Of a stretch of DNA of 64,000 bases, positions 27,315 to 35,737 are shown piece after piece. Each line of letters starts with the position of its first letter. The stretch's first letter is position 1. The position numbers and the translations under genes are program-made. The notes below the pieces were generated by a model, which made no database searches, was not told where the DNA came from, and saw nothing but the letters and a program-made list of their open reading frames with translations. The stretch comes from CAZDVK01 sp964508915. Its GTDB lineage: Bacteria; Pseudomonadota; Alphaproteobacteria; Paracaedibacterales; CAIULA01. Location: positions 73,254 to 137,253 of the forward strand of contig CAZDVK010000003.1 in assembly GCA_964508915.1 (NCBI GenBank). The letters run 5' to 3'.

Positions 27315-27641
27315 GTGGTTAAAGTTGAATGGGGTACGAAAAGAACATGTACAGGGTGTGGATCGCGGTTTTATGACTTACGAAAAGTGCAAGCCACGTG
27401 TCCTGAATGTGGCGCTGTGTGTGATTTTAGCGCACCTGTTCGTGGGCGTCGTGGTCGGGCTGCAGCGGAAAGCTTGAAAGAAGTTGCGTTGCTGGGAGAC
27501 GTTTCTTTGGTGGATGATATCGAACTGGTTGAAGAAATAGAGGCAGATCTTGAAGGTGAAGACACTATTTTAGAAGATGATGATTTGGGTGAAGACCTGG
27601 AAGATATACCCGATGTTATGGATGGTGGCGAAGAACAATAA
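27315..27641 (+). CDS. FYDLN-acid / TIGR02300 family zinc-ribbon protein
   Basis: A 108-residue alphaproteobacterial protein of unknown role. It starts with GTG at 27315 after AGAAAGAGGAA. A zinc-ribbon-like pair, CTGCG and CPECG, flanks the diagnostic FYDL stretch, and the C-terminal half is a long acidic tail (DDDLGEDLEDIPD). The gene is upstream of kdsB by three bases. Confidence 0.88.
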   Translation: MVKVEWGTKRTCTGCGSRFYDLRKVQATCPECGAVCDFSAPVRGRRGRAAAESLKEVALLGDVSLVDDIELVEEIEADLEGEDTILEDDDLGEDLEDIPDVMDGGEEQ

Positions 27642-27644
27642 CCC

Positions 27645-28370
27645 ATGAAAGCTGTTATTATTATTCCATCGCGTTTAGCATCTCAGCGGCTTGCCCAAAA
27701 GCCTTTAGCGGCAATTAATGGCAAGCCTATGGTGCTTTGGGTGTATGAACAAGCGGTCGCATCCAAGATTGGATCTGTCGTCGTTGCATGTTGTAGTGAA
27801 GAAATTGCGAAAATTATAGAAAATGCTGGCGGGAAGGCTGTTTTAACAAACCCTGACCTTCCTTCTGGCACGGACCGTGTTTGGGCCGCCTACGAAAGTT
27901 TGGGCGAAAGTTTTGATGCAATTATTAATTTGCAAGGCGATTTGCCAACCATTACCCCATCTTCCTTAAAAGATGTGCTTGACCCTTTGGCCCACGGTTA
28001 TTCTATGGGAACCATAGCCTGCCCTATTACAAATGAAGAGGAAATCACCAACCCAAATGTTGTCAAAATTGCGTTGGGTGATAGTCAAAATTCTGGTGTT
28101 GCACCAGGGGTTTATTTTTCAAGGCAAGCCATTCCCCATAATGCGCCAACTTATTATCATCACATCGGTGTTTATTCCTATACACCAGAAACGTTAAAAA
28201 AATTCGTCAGCCTACAACCAACAACACTTGAAAAAACAGAACGCCTAGAGCAACTGCGCATTTTAGAAAATGGCGTTCCAATTGGTGTCAAACTTGTGGA
28301 CAAAATTCCAACCAGTGTTGACACACTGGAAGACCTAGAACGTGTGCGTCAAGAGGTTCAGCATTCATGA
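27645..28370 (+). CDS. kdsB: CMP-KDO synthetase
   Basis: Activates 3-deoxy-manno-octulosonate with CTP for the LPS inner core. The 241 residues show IIIPSRLASQRLAQKPLAAINGKPM at the start, NLQGDLPTI, a metal-binding stretch, and HIGVYSYTPETLKKF near 167-181. It is coupled with the next gene, whose ATG overlaps its TGA. Together with the lpt genes it supports production of LPS. Confidence 0.93.
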   Translation: MKAVIIIPSRLASQRLAQKPLAAINGKPMVLWVYEQAVASKIGSVVVACCSEEIAKIIENAGGKAVLTNPDLPSGTDRVWAAYESLGESFDAIINLQGDLPTITPSSLKDVLDPLAHGYSMGTIACPITNEEEITNPNVVKIALGDSQNSGVAPGVYFSRQAIPHNAPTYYHHIGVYSYTPETLKKFVSLQPTTLEKTERLEQLRILENGVPIGVKLVDKIPTSVDTLEDLERVRQEVQHS

Positions 28371-29194
28371 AAATTCTTTTTTGTGGCGATATCGTAGGCC
28401 GCAGTGGTCGTGATGCTTTTATCAAATACATCAAGCCATTAAAAGAAGCGCTTCAAACGGATTGCATTATTGTAAATGGTGAAAACGCAGCCCATGGTTT
28501 TGGTATTAACCCAGCTATTTGTCGTGACTTATATAGTGCCGGGGTTAACGTCATTACCACTGGCAACCATATTTGGGACCAAAAAGAAATTGTGTCCCAC
28601 ATTCAAAATGATAAAAAGCTGTTGCGCCCTGTGAACTACCCAGCAGGCGCCCCAGGTTCCGGTTACTGTGTTGTGGAAACCGCCAAAGGCCACAAGGTTT
28701 TGGTTATTAATGTCATGGGCCGCTTATTTATGGATACGTTGGATGACCCATTTCCAGCCATTGATGCCGTTTTAAAAAAACACCCCCTAGGGAGTTCTGT
28801 TCAAGCTATTGTTGTGGATGTCCATGCAGAGGCCACGTCAGAAAAAATGGCCATGGGGCATTTTTGCGATGGACGCGCCAGTTTGGTTGTGGGGACACAT
28901 ACCCACGTTCCAACAGCAGATGGTCAAATCTTAGACGGTGGAACAGCCTACCAGTCAGATGCCGGCATGTGTGGTGATTATAATTCTGTAGTTGGCATGG
29001 ATAAAGAAATTCCCTTATTTAAATTCTTGCGAAAAATGCCACCGCCAGATCGTATGAAACCCGCCACGGGCGACGGCACTTTATGTGGCGTTTTTGTTGA
29101 AACGGATGATTCAACAGGGTTGGCCTTATCTATACATTCTGTTCAAATAGGGGGCCGTTTACAACAACGCTTACCTTATGGTATTACGATTTAA
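28367..29194 (+). CDS. YmdB-like metallophosphoesterase (TIGR00282 family)
   Basis: A 275-residue phosphodiesterase. The metal ligands are visible in FCGDIVGRSGR (residues 4-14), NGENAAHGFGI, TGNHIWDQKEI and VGTHTHVPTAD. Bacillus YmdB hydrolyses 2',3'-cyclic nucleotides or cAMP; the role in alphaproteobacteria is undefined. It overlaps kdsB by four bases. Confidence 0.9.
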   Translation: MKILFCGDIVGRSGRDAFIKYIKPLKEALQTDCIIVNGENAAHGFGINPAICRDLYSAGVNVITTGNHIWDQKEIVSHIQNDKKLLRPVNYPAGAPGSGYCVVETAKGHKVLVINVMGRLFMDTLDDPFPAIDAVLKKHPLGSSVQAIVVDVHAEATSEKMAMGHFCDGRASLVVGTHTHVPTADGQILDGGTAYQSDAGMCGDYNSVVGMDKEIPLFKFLRKMPPPDRMKPATGDGTLCGVFVETDDSTGLALSIHSVQIGGRLQQRLPYGITI

Positions 29195-29208
29195 ATTTAG
29201 GAACGTTT

Positions 29209-29712
29209 ATGTTCAAAAGCTTTCTTTTTGCATCTATGCTTTTTGTAACGTTTAGTTTTTTGGGTGTTGCAAAAGCATCTGATTTTGAAGGTCCTATACA
29301 ACATACACAGCCTGTTCAGAAATCCTACTTCGGCAAAATAACTGGTTTTGCCCAAGATTGTTTTTGGGGCTCCATCGACTTTATAAAGAAAAAGCCAGAC
29401 ATGGTTGGCACTGTTTTAGTTTTGTCAGCCATTACAATGATGACTTTGAACCAAACTGCTGAAGCACAAATTTATGAGGACCCGATTTCAGAAAGAATCA
29501 ATTTTTGCGTACAACGTTTTTTAGAAAACGGGTTCCATATCAAAGAGACCTTACAATCATCTGAAGCGGTTTTGGTTGCTGCCTACAATGGTACCATGCA
29601 TGGCTTTTGCGGTTATGTTAAAGAGGTAATAGACATACCTGTTAGAATTTTTGAATTATTTGCCTGTCACTACGAAGGGCACAATATTTTGTGTTTTTCA
29701 AATCCATCCTAG
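29209..29712 (+). CDS. exported protein of unknown function, 167 residues
   Basis: Not recognised. A signal peptide (residues 1-24, ending AKAS) is followed by an acidic short linker, a hydrophobic segment at about 66-82 (DMVGTVLVLSAITMMTL) and a helical C-terminal part with several cysteines (C105, C140, C155, C163 approximately). It trails the YmdB-like gene by 14 bases. Its layout, a signal peptide plus one or two later hydrophobic helices, resembles the protein at 56735-57226, although I cannot align them with confidence. Confidence 0.6.
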   Translation: MFKSFLFASMLFVTFSFLGVAKASDFEGPIQHTQPVQKSYFGKITGFAQDCFWGSIDFIKKKPDMVGTVLVLSAITMMTLNQTAEAQIYEDPISERINFCVQRFLENGFHIKETLQSSEAVLVAAYNGTMHGFCGYVKEVIDIPVRIFELFACHYEGHNILCFSNPS

Positions 29713-29781
29713 TTTTCAGAGCCTAAACAAAAACCAATTTCCCATCAACCATTTATTAACTTTTCCTATGCTATAAAAGGT

Positions 29782-29877
29782 TTGAGGACACATGTGGTGG
29801 TCATGGCTTAAGTGCGAGCTGTGGACGTACAGCCGGGTTTGTTGAGATTACTCAACGAATCTCTCTTAGGTCCTCAA
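29782..29877 (+). ncRNA. possible small structured RNA
   Basis: An eight-base closing helix (TTGAGGAC at 29782-29789, GTCCTCAA at 29870-29877) encloses two local hairpins: GCTGT/ACAGC near 29818-29834 and GTTGAG-ATTA-CTCAAC at 29841-29856. A TATAAA at 29772-29777 precedes it without a clear -35. I do not see the signature motifs of SRP RNA, RNase P RNA, tmRNA or E. coli-type 6S RNA. The strand is inferred from the TATAAA. Confidence 0.35.
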
Positions 29878-30021
29878 GAGCTTTTGTGAGGTATGTGTTC
29901 AAGCGTTCTAGACGTTAGATTTGTACCTGTTACTGTTTGATTTTTCAAGCAGAACCTATTGCGTGACTTGTTTTTAATGAGTTTCAGCAAGGGACAAAAG
30001 GATTGTGCGTTTTGCGGTGGA

Positions 30022-30076
30022 GGAGGCGGTGGCCAAGCACGGGTTTGGGCTTTACGGTGGCCCCGACGCAGTCGGG
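30022..30076 (+). repeat. 55-base GC-rich dispersed repeat, copy 1
   Basis: Matches the reverse complement of 63946-64000 at 54 of 55 positions (one A/T difference). It contains the self-complementary part CCCCGACGCAGTCGGG. It is much more GC-rich than its surroundings. A diverged relative covers roughly 47890-47990. Confidence 0.9.
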
Positions 30077-30163
30077 CGGGTATTGGGTTTTTTGAATACA
30101 TAGCCCCATATCCAAACGTTTTTCAGAAAAACATAAGGATATCCTTAATTTTTAGTTAAAAAT

Positions 30164-30193
30164 TTGCAAAAATTATTTTTTTCATATTACAAT
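30164..30193 (+). promoter_or_regulatory. possible promoter of the small membrane-protein gene
   Basis: TTGCAA (30164-30169) and TACAAT (30188-30193) are 18 bases apart, about 30 bases before the GTG start at 30225. Confidence 0.5.
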
Positions 30194-30224
30194 TATATTG
30201 GTTCAACTTCTTAGGAGAGTAAAC

Positions 30225-30446
30225 GTGGATAAATTTATTTGTGCTATTGTTGGTTTCGTGGGGACTGTGCTTGGAACATTCGGTGGGTCATGGGCAACAT
30301 TTGCAGCTATTGATGTATTTCATAAACACTTTATTGATGCAAACCGAAATCTTTTAGGCGAAGTAGGATATGCCAAAGTGGCCCTTTCTGTTTCAACTAT
30401 TTTAGGGCTACTATCTTTATACCTGTATCTAAAAAACGAAAAATAA
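30225..30446 (+). CDS. small two-helix membrane protein
   Basis: 73 residues, starting at GTG 30225 because TAGGAG stands seven bases before it; a TTG at 30198 in the same frame has no such site. Two hydrophobic segments (about 4-22, glycine-rich, and 50-69) with a short polar middle and a charged C-terminal end. No family is recognised. It has its own likely promoter and is closed by a strong terminator, so it looks like a real monocistronic gene. Confidence 0.65.
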   Translation: MDKFICAIVGFVGTVLGTFGGSWATFAAIDVFHKHFIDANRNLLGEVGYAKVALSVSTILGLLSLYLYLKNEK

Positions 30447-30461
30447 TTCTGCCCTTATTGA

Positions 30462-30502
30462 ATATAAAAACCCCTTCTTTCCTTAAGAGGGGGTTTTTAT
30501 AT
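30462..30502. terminator. bidirectional terminator between the small gene and hslO
   Basis: ATATAAAAACCCC at 30462-30474 pairs perfectly with GGGGTTTTTATAT at 30490-30502. It serves the plus-strand small gene and overlaps the 3' end of hslO on the minus strand. Confidence 0.88.
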
Positions 30503-31394
30503 ATTTTTGTGGGTCAAACGTATAGTTTTCATTACAAAATTCGCACGTAACGGCAATAACACCATTTTCCGTCATATGGTTGATATCATCATTACCAAAC
30601 TGATTTAACATTGTTTCGATTCTTTCTTTGGAACAGGAACATTGAAACATCAGCTTTTTTTCGTCAAACACACGAACACCACGCTCATGAAATAAACGAA
30701 ATAAAAGGTCTCCATGGTTCAAAGAATGATCCAGTAATTCTTTATCTGTTAAAGTTCCTAAAAGACTTAAGTCTGTGACCCAATCATCAACCTCTTGATC
30801 TGTCTGAACAGATCCAGGTAAAGGCGGCAATTTTTGTAGCAAAACAATGCCCCCCATATAATCAGAGCTCACCTCTGAACGACTGGTCAAAACCAAACTG
30901 GTTTGAATCTGTTCTGACTGACGAAAATAATGGTGTATGCAATCTGCCAGTGTTTTTCCCGATAGTTCAACAAGGGCCTGATGTTTATCGTCTAAATCAT
31001 CAAGCTGCATTGTAATAACCATGCATCCCCCCTCAAACAGCTGAGGGACCGATAAACCACCGCCTTTATTTTCTTCTAACACATGCCTCAACAAGTCATC
31101 GTCCCACTTAGCACAAGCACGAACATGACCTAAATGATTAATTTCCACCACCAAAAGACGTACGATTTTGCCGCCAGTTATTTGCAGTGTTAACACGCCT
31201 GCTTCTTTCATGTCAGCACTTAAAGCAGCGCCAAAGGCAATTAATTCCGTTAGGTGGCGGTTCACAATAGCCGGATATGCGTGGCGTTTTAATAATAAGT
31301 CAACCTGTTCCCCAAGCCGAACAAGCTTTCCCTTAACGGAACCGTTATCAAGGTAAAAAGGAATAATAGTGTCTTTTGGCCGACTTAATTCGCC
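30483..31394 (-). CDS. hslO: redox-regulated chaperone Hsp33
   Basis: Holdase activated by oxidation. I choose the ATG at 31394 (303 residues, MGELSRPKDTIIPFYL), since the family starts about there and this reduces the overlap with the upstream small gene to ten bases; a longer frame opens at 31457. The C-terminal redox zinc site is present as CSCS followed 30-odd residues later by CEFC, the expected CxC/CxxC pair. Confidence 0.92.
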   Translation of the reverse strand, partial: GELSRPKDTIIPFYLDNGSVKGKLVRLGEQVDLLLKRHAYPAIVNRHLTELIAFGAALSADMKEAGVLTLQITGGKIVRLLVVEINHLGHVRACAKWDDDLLRHVLEENKGGGLSVPQLFEGGCMVITMQLDDLDDKHQALVELSGKTLADCIHHYFRQSEQIQTSLVLTSRSEVSSDYMGGIVLLQKLPPLPGSVQTDQEVDDWVTDLSLLGTLTDKELLDHSLNHGDLLFRLFHERGVRVFDEKKLMFQCSCSKERIETMLNQFGNDDINHMTENGVIAVTCEFCNENYTFDPQKYIKTPS

Positions 31395-31546
31395 CATAAA
31401 AATAACCAGCCAGCAATCGGTGCAACCCATAAGCTGATTTTTAGCAGCTTTTTCCAAAGCTCTTTCTTTGGCATGTGGTTATCGTTCGCTGCCCGAAGCA
31501 TGATATCATGGGCTCTATATTCAAAAGGCTGCTGTTGCTGTTGCAT
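31385..31546 (-). CDS. small membrane-anchored protein between gltA and hslO
   Basis: 53 residues starting at ATG 31546, with GAGGG six bases before it (inside the gltA stop region). A glutamine run (MQQQQQPF) and RAANDN lead to a single C-terminal hydrophobic segment (SLWVAPIAGWLFLW). Function unknown. It is translationally nested: the start overlaps the gltA stop and the end overlaps hslO. Confidence 0.6.
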   Translation of the reverse strand: MQQQQQPFEYRAHDIMLRAANDNHMPKKELWKKLLKISLWVAPIAGWLFLWAN

Positions 31547-31550
31547 AGCG

Positions 31551-32846
31551 CTACCCTCTTTTATCCATGGGAGTGAATTCACGTTCTGCTTCTCCTGTAT
31601 ATAACTGTCTTGGACGGCCTATTTTCTGCATTGGATCCTCAATCATTTCATTCCACTGGGCAACCCAACCAACTGTTCTTGCAATGGCAAACAACACGGT
31701 AAACATGCTATTGGGAATCCCCATAGCGCGAAAAATGATGCCCGAATAAAAATCCACGTTCGGATATAACTTTTTTTCTATAAAATAGTCGTCTTGTAAA
31801 GCAATTTTTTCAAGTTCCATGGCAAGATCAAGCAAAGGATCATTTTTAATGCCTAGTTCATCTAACACATCATGACACGTAGAACGCATAATTTTAGCCC
31901 GTGGATCGTAATTTTTGTAAACCCGGTGCCCAAACCCCATTAGCCTAAAGCTGTCATTTTTGTCTTTTGCACGCTTAATAAACTCTGGAATACGATCTTT
32001 TGAACCAATGGCTTGAAGCATAGCCAAAACAGCTTCGTTAGCCCCCCCATGGGCTGGCCCCCATAAAGCTGTAATGCCAGATGAAATACATGCAAAAGGG
32101 TTCGCGCCACTTGATCCTGCTAAGCGCACTGTAGATGTAGATGCATTTTGTTCATGATCAGCATGAAGAATAAGAATACGGTCCATCGCTTTTTCAAGGG
32201 TTGGGCTAACAGTGTATTCTTCTGTTGGTACGGCAAACATCATACGCAAAAAATTAGCGGCATAGCTCAGGCGGTTTTTTGGGTAAATAAAGGGTTGCCC
32301 AACAGAATACTTATACGCCATAGCAGCCAAGGTTGGCATTTTCGCAATCAGGCGAATGGATGAAATTTCACGTTGCACGGGGTCATGAATATCCAGGCTA
32401 TCATGATAAAATGATGACAAAGCCCCAACCACACCCACCATAACAGCCATAGGGTGCGCATCACGGCGAAATCCCCTGAAAAAATTGCTCATTTGTTCAT
32501 GCACCATACTGTGATGAGAAACAAGATACGAAAATTTTTGCTTCTGTTCTTGATTGGGCAGTTCGCCATGAATCAGTAAATAGGAAACTTCTAAAAAGTC
32601 ACATTTTTCCACAAGGTCCTGTATCCGGTAGCCCCGATACAAAAGACGCCCTTCGTCACCATCAATAAATGTAATACGTGAACTGCAGCTGGCAGTCCCC
32701 ATAAAACCGGGGTCATAGGTAAAGATGCCTAGTTCTTTATAGAGGGTGGAAACATCAACAACTTCAGGACCATCATTTCCCTTCATAACAGGAAACAAAA
32801 CTGTTTTCCCATTATGGGTTATGGTTACAAATTTTTCATCAGTCAT
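31551..32846 (-). CDS. gltA: citrate synthase
   Basis: Condenses acetyl-CoA and oxaloacetate, the first TCA step. The 431 residues match the type II hexameric enzymes. The catalytic residues lie in WGPAHGGANEAV, GFGHRVYKNYDPR and NVDFYSGI. Presence of gltA suggests the TCA cycle is kept despite ATP import. Confidence 0.97.
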   Translation of the reverse strand: MTDEKFVTITHNGKTVLFPVMKGNDGPEVVDVSTLYKELGIFTYDPGFMGTASCSSRITFIDGDEGRLLYRGYRIQDLVEKCDFLEVSYLLIHGELPNQEQKQKFSYLVSHHSMVHEQMSNFFRGFRRDAHPMAVMVGVVGALSSFYHDSLDIHDPVQREISSIRLIAKMPTLAAMAYKYSVGQPFIYPKNRLSYAANFLRMMFAVPTEEYTVSPTLEKAMDRILILHADHEQNASTSTVRLAGSSGANPFACISSGITALWGPAHGGANEAVLAMLQAIGSKDRIPEFIKRAKDKNDSFRLMGFGHRVYKNYDPRAKIMRSTCHDVLDELGIKNDPLLDLAMELEKIALQDDYFIEKKLYPNVDFYSGIIFRAMGIPNSMFTVLFAIARTVGWVAQWNEMIEDPMQKIGRPRQLYTGEAEREFTPMDKRG

Positions 32847-33047
32847 ACTTTTCCCTGACTTTAAAAAACGAAGCCTTGCATTTCCAAGACAAAAATAAGC
32901 TTAACTAAACTTATATAATAAGGGATATAAATAAAAAGTTAATTCTGAAAAATAAAATAATTTTTCATCACAAAAATAGACACGGCATAAGGGCCAAAAA
33001 GTTAATTAAGGTGTGTAAAACCCTTTGATTGCCCCCAATAACTAAAT

Positions 33048-33093
33048 ACGGGCCCCACTCTATTCTCACTGAAAAAAATGCTGTGGGACCCGT
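33048..33093 (-). terminator. hairpin after the 260-residue exported protein gene
   Basis: ACGGGCCCCAC at 33048-33058 pairs with GTGGGACCCGT at 33083-33093 with one mismatch. There is no long T-run, so termination is likely but not certain. Confidence 0.5.
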
Positions 33094-33112
33094 AATCTTA
33101 TCGAAAACTAAT

Positions 33113-33895
33113 TTATCTTTTATCTTTGTATTTTGTGTGTAATTTAAACTCCGTCACATAAGATGGCTTTTTAACTGTAAATCTTAAAAACCCAACCGCT
33201 TTATTTTCTGGCTCCGTAATTGGGAATGATTCGTATATTGTTATTTGCTTCGATTGTCGGTAGGAATCTTGGCTTGGTCTATAAGCCACCTTTAAACGGG
33301 CAGTTAGAGGAAATTTCAACCCCCCATCTGCATCTCCATCATCTTCACCTGGGCTTGAAATTTCGATAACTTGTTCATCCGTTCTGTGACCGACTCTGTA
33401 CTTAAATGTTGATTCGCCTGATGTTACTTGTAAGGTTATTTCAAGACTTCCTGGTGCCAATAAAACGCCTTTGAATTTTGGCAAAACATGCAAAGAAAAC
33501 CGTTTTACACGTGCATCCCCCAGGCTAAGCACAGGAACATCAGGTTCGTCTGTAAGCGGCATACAGATAGGTGTAAAAAGAAGGAACGGTTTTTGAGGCT
33601 CAACCAATGCATGAACAGAGGCTGTCATTATATCCTTTTTTTCGCCTACACCCCCTAAGGAAGCCCCATCATCAAAATCGGCGAAACTTGTAACAGAATC
33701 GGATTCTGACCCAACTGAACCAGAAGTACTTGATGCATCATCATCTTGTACGCTATTACCGTAGTGCTTATAGAAAGGCTTGGTTGTATCTGGCCATGTC
33801 GTTCCAGCGGCATCTACCTCTACCTCCATAGAAAAAAGATCGCCTACAAAAGGGGTCATCAGGGTCGTAAGTGTCAGAAATGTTTTAAAAATCAT
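33113..33895 (-). CDS. exported protein of unknown function, paralogue of the next gene
   Basis: 260 residues, no recognised family. A signal peptide ends about residue 22, followed at once by M23-E24 and an acidic mature end. Residues about 28-95 are low-complexity, serine- and aspartate-rich. The C-terminal half (about 100-260) is beta-rich and aligns with the 333-residue neighbour: DEPDVPV, RVKRFSLHVLPKFKG and GFLRFTV...LHTKYKDK match DEPNAYIPV, RTKSFPLHVFSKLMG and GYLNIVV...LDVHYKNS. The two look like tandem duplicates. Export to periplasm, surface or host is undecided. Confidence 0.65.
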   Translation of the reverse strand: MIFKTFLTLTTLMTPFVGDLFSMEVEVDAAGTTWPDTTKPFYKHYGNSVQDDDASSTSGSVGSESDSVTSFADFDDGASLGGVGEKKDIMTASVHALVEPQKPFLLFTPICMPLTDEPDVPVLSLGDARVKRFSLHVLPKFKGVLLAPGSLEITLQVTSGESTFKYRVGHRTDEQVIEISSPGEDDGDADGGLKFPLTARLKVAYRPSQDSYRQSKQITIYESFPITEPENKAVGFLRFTVKKPSYVTEFKLHTKYKDKR

Positions 33896-33995
33896 GAGCG
33901 AAGAAACCTATATGTTAAAAGTGCATCCAAACATAGTATATGGCACTGTTATAATAAAATTTAAGTAAAATTTTTTCTTTTTATCAAATAAAAAA

Positions 33996-34022
33996 CCTTG
34001 CCCCTATGGTTTTGGGACAAGG
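33996..34022 (-). terminator. Rho-independent terminator after the 333-residue exported protein gene
   Basis: CCTTGCCCC at 33996-34004 pairs with GGGACAAGG at 34014-34022 with one mismatch; on the minus strand the stem is followed by TTTTTT. Confidence 0.75.
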
Positions 34023-34044
34023 CAAACAGAGCCCCTTTTTCACA

Positions 34045-35046
34045 TTACAAAATAGCTTTACGAGCCTGTTTTCTTTGATGTCTATTCATTCTTGTAGCGG
34101 GGCCTGCCAGGGCTTGTTCAGCTCTTTCGTGTTTTTTCCTTATTGCTGCAATTTTCTTTTTTGCCCTTTTTGTTTGTTTTGTCCTGTAGGAAATCGCTTT
34201 AGCAAGGCTATTTTTATAGTGAACATCTAAAATGGGCTTTTCTTTTAGGTTTGTAACCACAATGTTTAAGTAACCTTTTCCAAGACTTTCCGTATCCAAA
34301 ATGTTAGCGTCTTTGACCCCGTACATTTTTTTTCCCCTTCTAAGGTACACACAACACTCCAGCAAAGGTTTGGTTTCATCTTTTGATACAAGAAAGGCTG
34401 GTACATTAATACGCTGCTCTTCTGAAAAATTTACACAAACACTTTTTTGTTTAAAAGCCTGTATTGTCGTTTGTTCATGCTGAAAAACAATAGGGTCCAG
34501 GTTACATTCTAGTACGTAAAATCGCACCTTAAGTTTGGGCTTTTTATTAGAAAACTTTCCCATGAGTTTGGAAAAAACGTGCAACGGAAAAGATTTTGTC
34601 CTTGGCTCTCCACTTTCCGAAACGGGTATATAAGCATTGGGTTCATCGTCTTCAGGTGCAACTCTACACAGCTGTGCATCTGGTGTTTCAGCATCATCCT
34701 CCCAATCATCAACGGTCAAAACATCACGGCTAAAAAAAAGGGGACCAGAAATCTTAACATCTTCATCAAAGTCGGCATCATCAGCAGAACTTGCCTCTGC
34801 AACTGTTTTAAATGGCGGTGACACTTTATCCAAAACAGTTAATACATCCAATGTTACTGTCTTTAAATCCTTATCAAAAGTTTGCTCTGCAAGTTGAACA
34901 CGTGACATAGTTTTGGGCATACTTTTACATTGACCCAAAAAAGCAGCTGTTTCACTGAATGGTTCCACCAAATCTGGATTTGCCGCCAAAGATGAACATA
35001 AACTCCAAGTCGTTAAGGCAAAAAATAAAATTTTTCTATATGTCAC
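34045..35046 (-). CDS. exported protein of unknown function, 333 residues
   Basis: Not recognised. A signal peptide (1-22, ending SLAA) is followed by a helical region to about 80, an acidic linker, and a beta-rich domain (about 90-270) that matches the C-terminal domain of the downstream neighbour at 33113-33895. The extra C-terminal tail after 270 is strongly basic (KRAKKKIAAIRKKHERAEQ, RMNRHQRKQARKA), which the paralogue lacks. Acidic front and basic tail could suit protein or nucleic-acid binding; that is speculation. Confidence 0.65.
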   Translation of the reverse strand: MTYRKILFFALTTWSLCSSLAANPDLVEPFSETAAFLGQCKSMPKTMSRVQLAEQTFDKDLKTVTLDVLTVLDKVSPPFKTVAEASSADDADFDEDVKISGPLFFSRDVLTVDDWEDDAETPDAQLCRVAPEDDEPNAYIPVSESGEPRTKSFPLHVFSKLMGKFSNKKPKLKVRFYVLECNLDPIVFQHEQTTIQAFKQKSVCVNFSEEQRINVPAFLVSKDETKPLLECCVYLRRGKKMYGVKDANILDTESLGKGYLNIVVTNLKEKPILDVHYKNSLAKAISYRTKQTKRAKKKIAAIRKKHERAEQALAGPATRMNRHQRKQARKAIL

Positions 35047-35212
35047 GATTTAAAAAACCCTCTTTGTTAATGGTTGAACAAAATAATGGTATGGCATAAG
35101 TACAAAAAAATTAAGTAGATTTTTATTTAAATTGTTCGAAGAAGGAACCGTTTTGCCAATGTGCTAGGTTTCATGTAATCTATGGGAATTAAATTCAACG
35201 TAGAAACAAATT

Positions 35213-35728
35213 TTGAAGAATTTTCCCTTGTTTTCTAGGCTACTCACCCTAATTTTTTGTTCATTTCTGCTGTGCCAATGTGGTTTTGAACCTATCTACC
35301 AGAAAAAAGAAGTAGCCGAGTCATCACAAAATGCATCTTTAAAGATTTTTGGCGGCAACCAAGATGCCTACACTGTATACCGATTAAGGCAGGAAATTGA
35401 GCCTCAACTCGCGTCTTTAACACCTATTGCCAAAAAGAAATACCGAATCCATGTAAATGTCCAAGAAGAATTTGGAAATATTGGATACGCCAATGACGGT
35501 ACAGCTGTTCGAGCACAAGGTCGCATCAGTGCCCATATTTCCGTGTTTGATCAAACATTAACCCCCATCTATGAAAGCCACGTAGATTCGGTCAGTTCTT
35601 ACACAATTAACTATGGTGATGAATTCTCTAACCTAAACTCTCAAGATGGTGTTCGTGAACGACTGGTTGTTGATTTAGGCCGTGAAATCATTCAAAGTTT
35701 AAGTGGTTTTTTCAAAAGCCAAAGCTAG
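35213..35728 (+). CDS. lptE: LPS-assembly lipoprotein LptE
   Basis: Outer-membrane plug of the LptD translocon. 171 residues from a TTG start at 35213. The lipobox LLCQC places the lipidated cysteine at about residue 23, followed by GFEPIY, the usual opening of mature alphaproteobacterial LptE. The 3' neighbour is a holC-like gene; leuS, which often precedes lptE, is not here. Confidence 0.85.
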   Translation: MKNFPLFSRLLTLIFCSFLLCQCGFEPIYQKKEVAESSQNASLKIFGGNQDAYTVYRLRQEIEPQLASLTPIAKKKYRIHVNVQEEFGNIGYANDGTAVRAQGRISAHISVFDQTLTPIYESHVDSVSSYTINYGDEFSNLNSQDGVRERLVVDLGREIIQSLSGFFKSQS

Positions 35729-35737
35729 GGGATTTTT

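Larger units (their letters stand above)
29713..30224. other. gene-free stretch with folded segment and GC-rich repeat
   Basis: No reading frame here looks real; the open frames across the GC-rich part have composition imposed by the repeat. It holds a possible structured RNA at 29782-29877, the 55-base repeat at 30022-30076, and the promoter of the small membrane-protein gene at 30164-30193. Confidence 0.7.

Noticed and set aside
29209..29712. Member of the (A/S)-M-(D/E) exported set
   Set aside because: The signal peptide is followed by S-D-F, not M-D/E, so it was left out of that group.
29959..30159. 66-residue open frame with a glycine and arginine-rich middle
   Set aside because: Its unusual composition comes from the GC-rich repeat, which also occurs inverted at the window edge; there is no ribosome-binding site.
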